DNA of 6,632 nt, taken from NCBI GenBank assembly GCA_020434375.1, contig JAGRAY010000096.1, forward strand, positions 1 to 6,632. Reading direction: 5' to 3'. The notes under the pieces are model-generated. The model ran no database searches. It saw nothing but the letters and a program-made list of their open reading frames with translations, and was not told where the DNA came from. This DNA is from Bdellovibrionales bacterium (GTDB lineage: Bacteria > Bdellovibrionota_G > JALEGL01 > JAGRAY01). Both the position numbers and the translations under genes were made by a program. Below, piece after piece: positions 5,998 to 6,632 of the stretch. Position 1 is the first letter of the stretch, and the number at the start of each line of letters is the position of its first letter.

Positions 5998-6008
5998 TGC
6001 GCCTCCTT
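5994..6008 (-). promoter_or_regulatory. Strong RBS and ATGA overlap coupling the CvpA and phosphodiesterase-like genes
   Basis: On the minus strand AAGGAGG (6002-6008), inside the end of the CvpA-family gene, lies four bases before the ATG at 5995-5997. That ATG overlaps the CvpA stop TGA (5994-5996) as ATGA. This fixes the start of the secreted protein and indicates coupled translation. Confidence 0.85.
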
Positions 6009-6632
6009 TTCGATTTGCTCCAGCACACTCACGAGCTCATCTCCTTCTATCATTTTTTCAAAATCTTGGTTATTGTGAAGCGTTTCGTAGTCTCCTTCTT
6101 CCAAAATCTTGATAAATCGCCGATCTTCAAACATTTTAGGCACTTGGTGTTTCTTCAGTATTTTGTTCACCTCGACAGATTTCTTTATTTTTTCTACTTG
6201 TTTGGGCTCTGCAAAAAGCTTTCTCATTTTTCTCATTTTCTCGATTGATTCAACATCTGCAATAGGGCTGTGATCTGTGGCTAATCGATAACTCAAACTC
6301 TGCGGCAATTTAGGAAACCACGACTTTACCCACGAGGCGGGCAGGAGCGAAATAAAAACAAAGGCGATTGCAGTCACCATTAAGCCCTTAACACCCCCCA
6401 AAATGGCACCTCCTGCGCGATTCATCGACTTTAAACCTCGGCTCTTTCCAATCATTTTTTCCAGAAAGAATCCCGCAAGTTTAAAAAGCAGATAAATCAA
6501 AACACCTGCTAAAAAAATAGAAGCTTTTTCTGACAAAAATTTGGACATGCCGAACCGCCCCTGCATGAGTGGAAACAGCAAAGGCATCAAAGGGCTTGAA
6601 AATAGTAGGGCCGCTATAATCCCTAGAACGCC
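5994..6632 (-). CDS. CvpA-family membrane protein (N-terminus cut by window edge)
   Basis: The reading frame stays open to the last base of the window (212 codons, beginning GVLGIIAALLF), so the true start lies outside; the TTG at 6588-6590 is internal. Hydrophobic segments fall at about residues 1-20, 37-57 and 84-108 of the visible part. The diagnostic CvpA stretch is SRGLKSMNRAGGAILGGVKG (about 70-90), the small-residue linker and Gly-rich helix seen in colicin V production/RDD-like membrane proteins. A soluble C-terminal tail of about 95 residues follows, rich in Lys and Glu, with short helical units such as RRFIKILEEGDYETLHNN, like the extensions common in CvpA homologues of delta-type bacteria. 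The family is associated with envelope homeostasis and, in E. coli, with colicin V secretion and purF expression; its molecular activity is not settled. It is coupled to the next gene by the ATGA overlap. Confidence 0.85.
   Translation of the reverse strand, partial: GVLGIIAALLFSSPLMPLLFPLMQGRFGMSKFLSEKASIFLAGVLIYLLFKLAGFFLEKMIGKSRGLKSMNRAGGAILGGVKGLMVTAIAFVFISLLPASWVKSWFPKLPQSLSYRLATDHSPIADVESIEKMRKMRKLFAEPKQVEKIKKSVEVNKILKKHQVPKMFEDRRFIKILEEGDYETLHNNQDFEKMIEGDELVSVLEQIEKEAQ

Noticed and set aside
5871..6248. Plus-strand frame of 125 codons rich in Phe and Leu
   Set aside because: It is antisense to the CvpA tail and the signal peptide of the next gene; its Phe/Leu richness is what Lys/Glu codons give when read on the other strand.

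Overview
The window reads as a piece of a Gram-negative, AT-rich bacterial chromosome. All five supported genes lie on the minus strand, so transcription runs right to left. Two products carry Sec signal peptides and a CvpA-family membrane protein is present. The genome type could fit Bdellovibrio-like or other delta-type lineages, but that is only an impression and nothing here proves a taxon.

Right part (about 4738-6632): an ordinary-looking operon. A CvpA-family inner-membrane protein, cut at its N-terminus by the window edge, overlaps by 4 bp (ATGA) the gene for a secreted protein of the nucleotide pyrophosphatase/phosphodiesterase (alkaline phosphatase superfamily) fold. The fold landmarks of that second protein are well kept, but every expected catalytic position I can align is substituted: nucleophile Thr to Pro, and the metal-ligand Asp/His to Arg, Gly, Arg, Gly, Gln and Tyr. 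It therefore looks like a pseudoenzyme. A perfect 20-bp-stem hairpin follows its stop codon.

Middle part (about 3224-4792): a single gene for a secreted 330-aa protein with faint TraB/GumN-like features. It is bracketed by two copies of one long hairpin repeat. The two copies share flanks in the same orientation, but their 15-nt loops are reverse complements of each other.

Left part (about 1-3300): a two-gene operon with its own sigma70-like promoter. The first gene encodes a four-helix membrane-anchored KAP-type P-loop NTPase. The second encodes an unrecognised cytosolic 280-aa protein, starts with GTG and overlaps the NTPase gene by 8 bp. A composite inverted repeat of 33-34 bp (29 of 30 aligned bases identical) encloses the operon and its promoter. 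A 14-bp direct repeat lies outside this. No transposase or integrase is visible. The arrangement suggests a mobile or exchangeable cassette, and a KAP NTPase plus an orphan partner is a reasonable candidate for a phage-defence or membrane-surveillance system. That role is inference.

The gene-poor stretch 2955-3631 holds the promoter, the right inverted repeat, several hairpins and palindromes, and no convincing gene.
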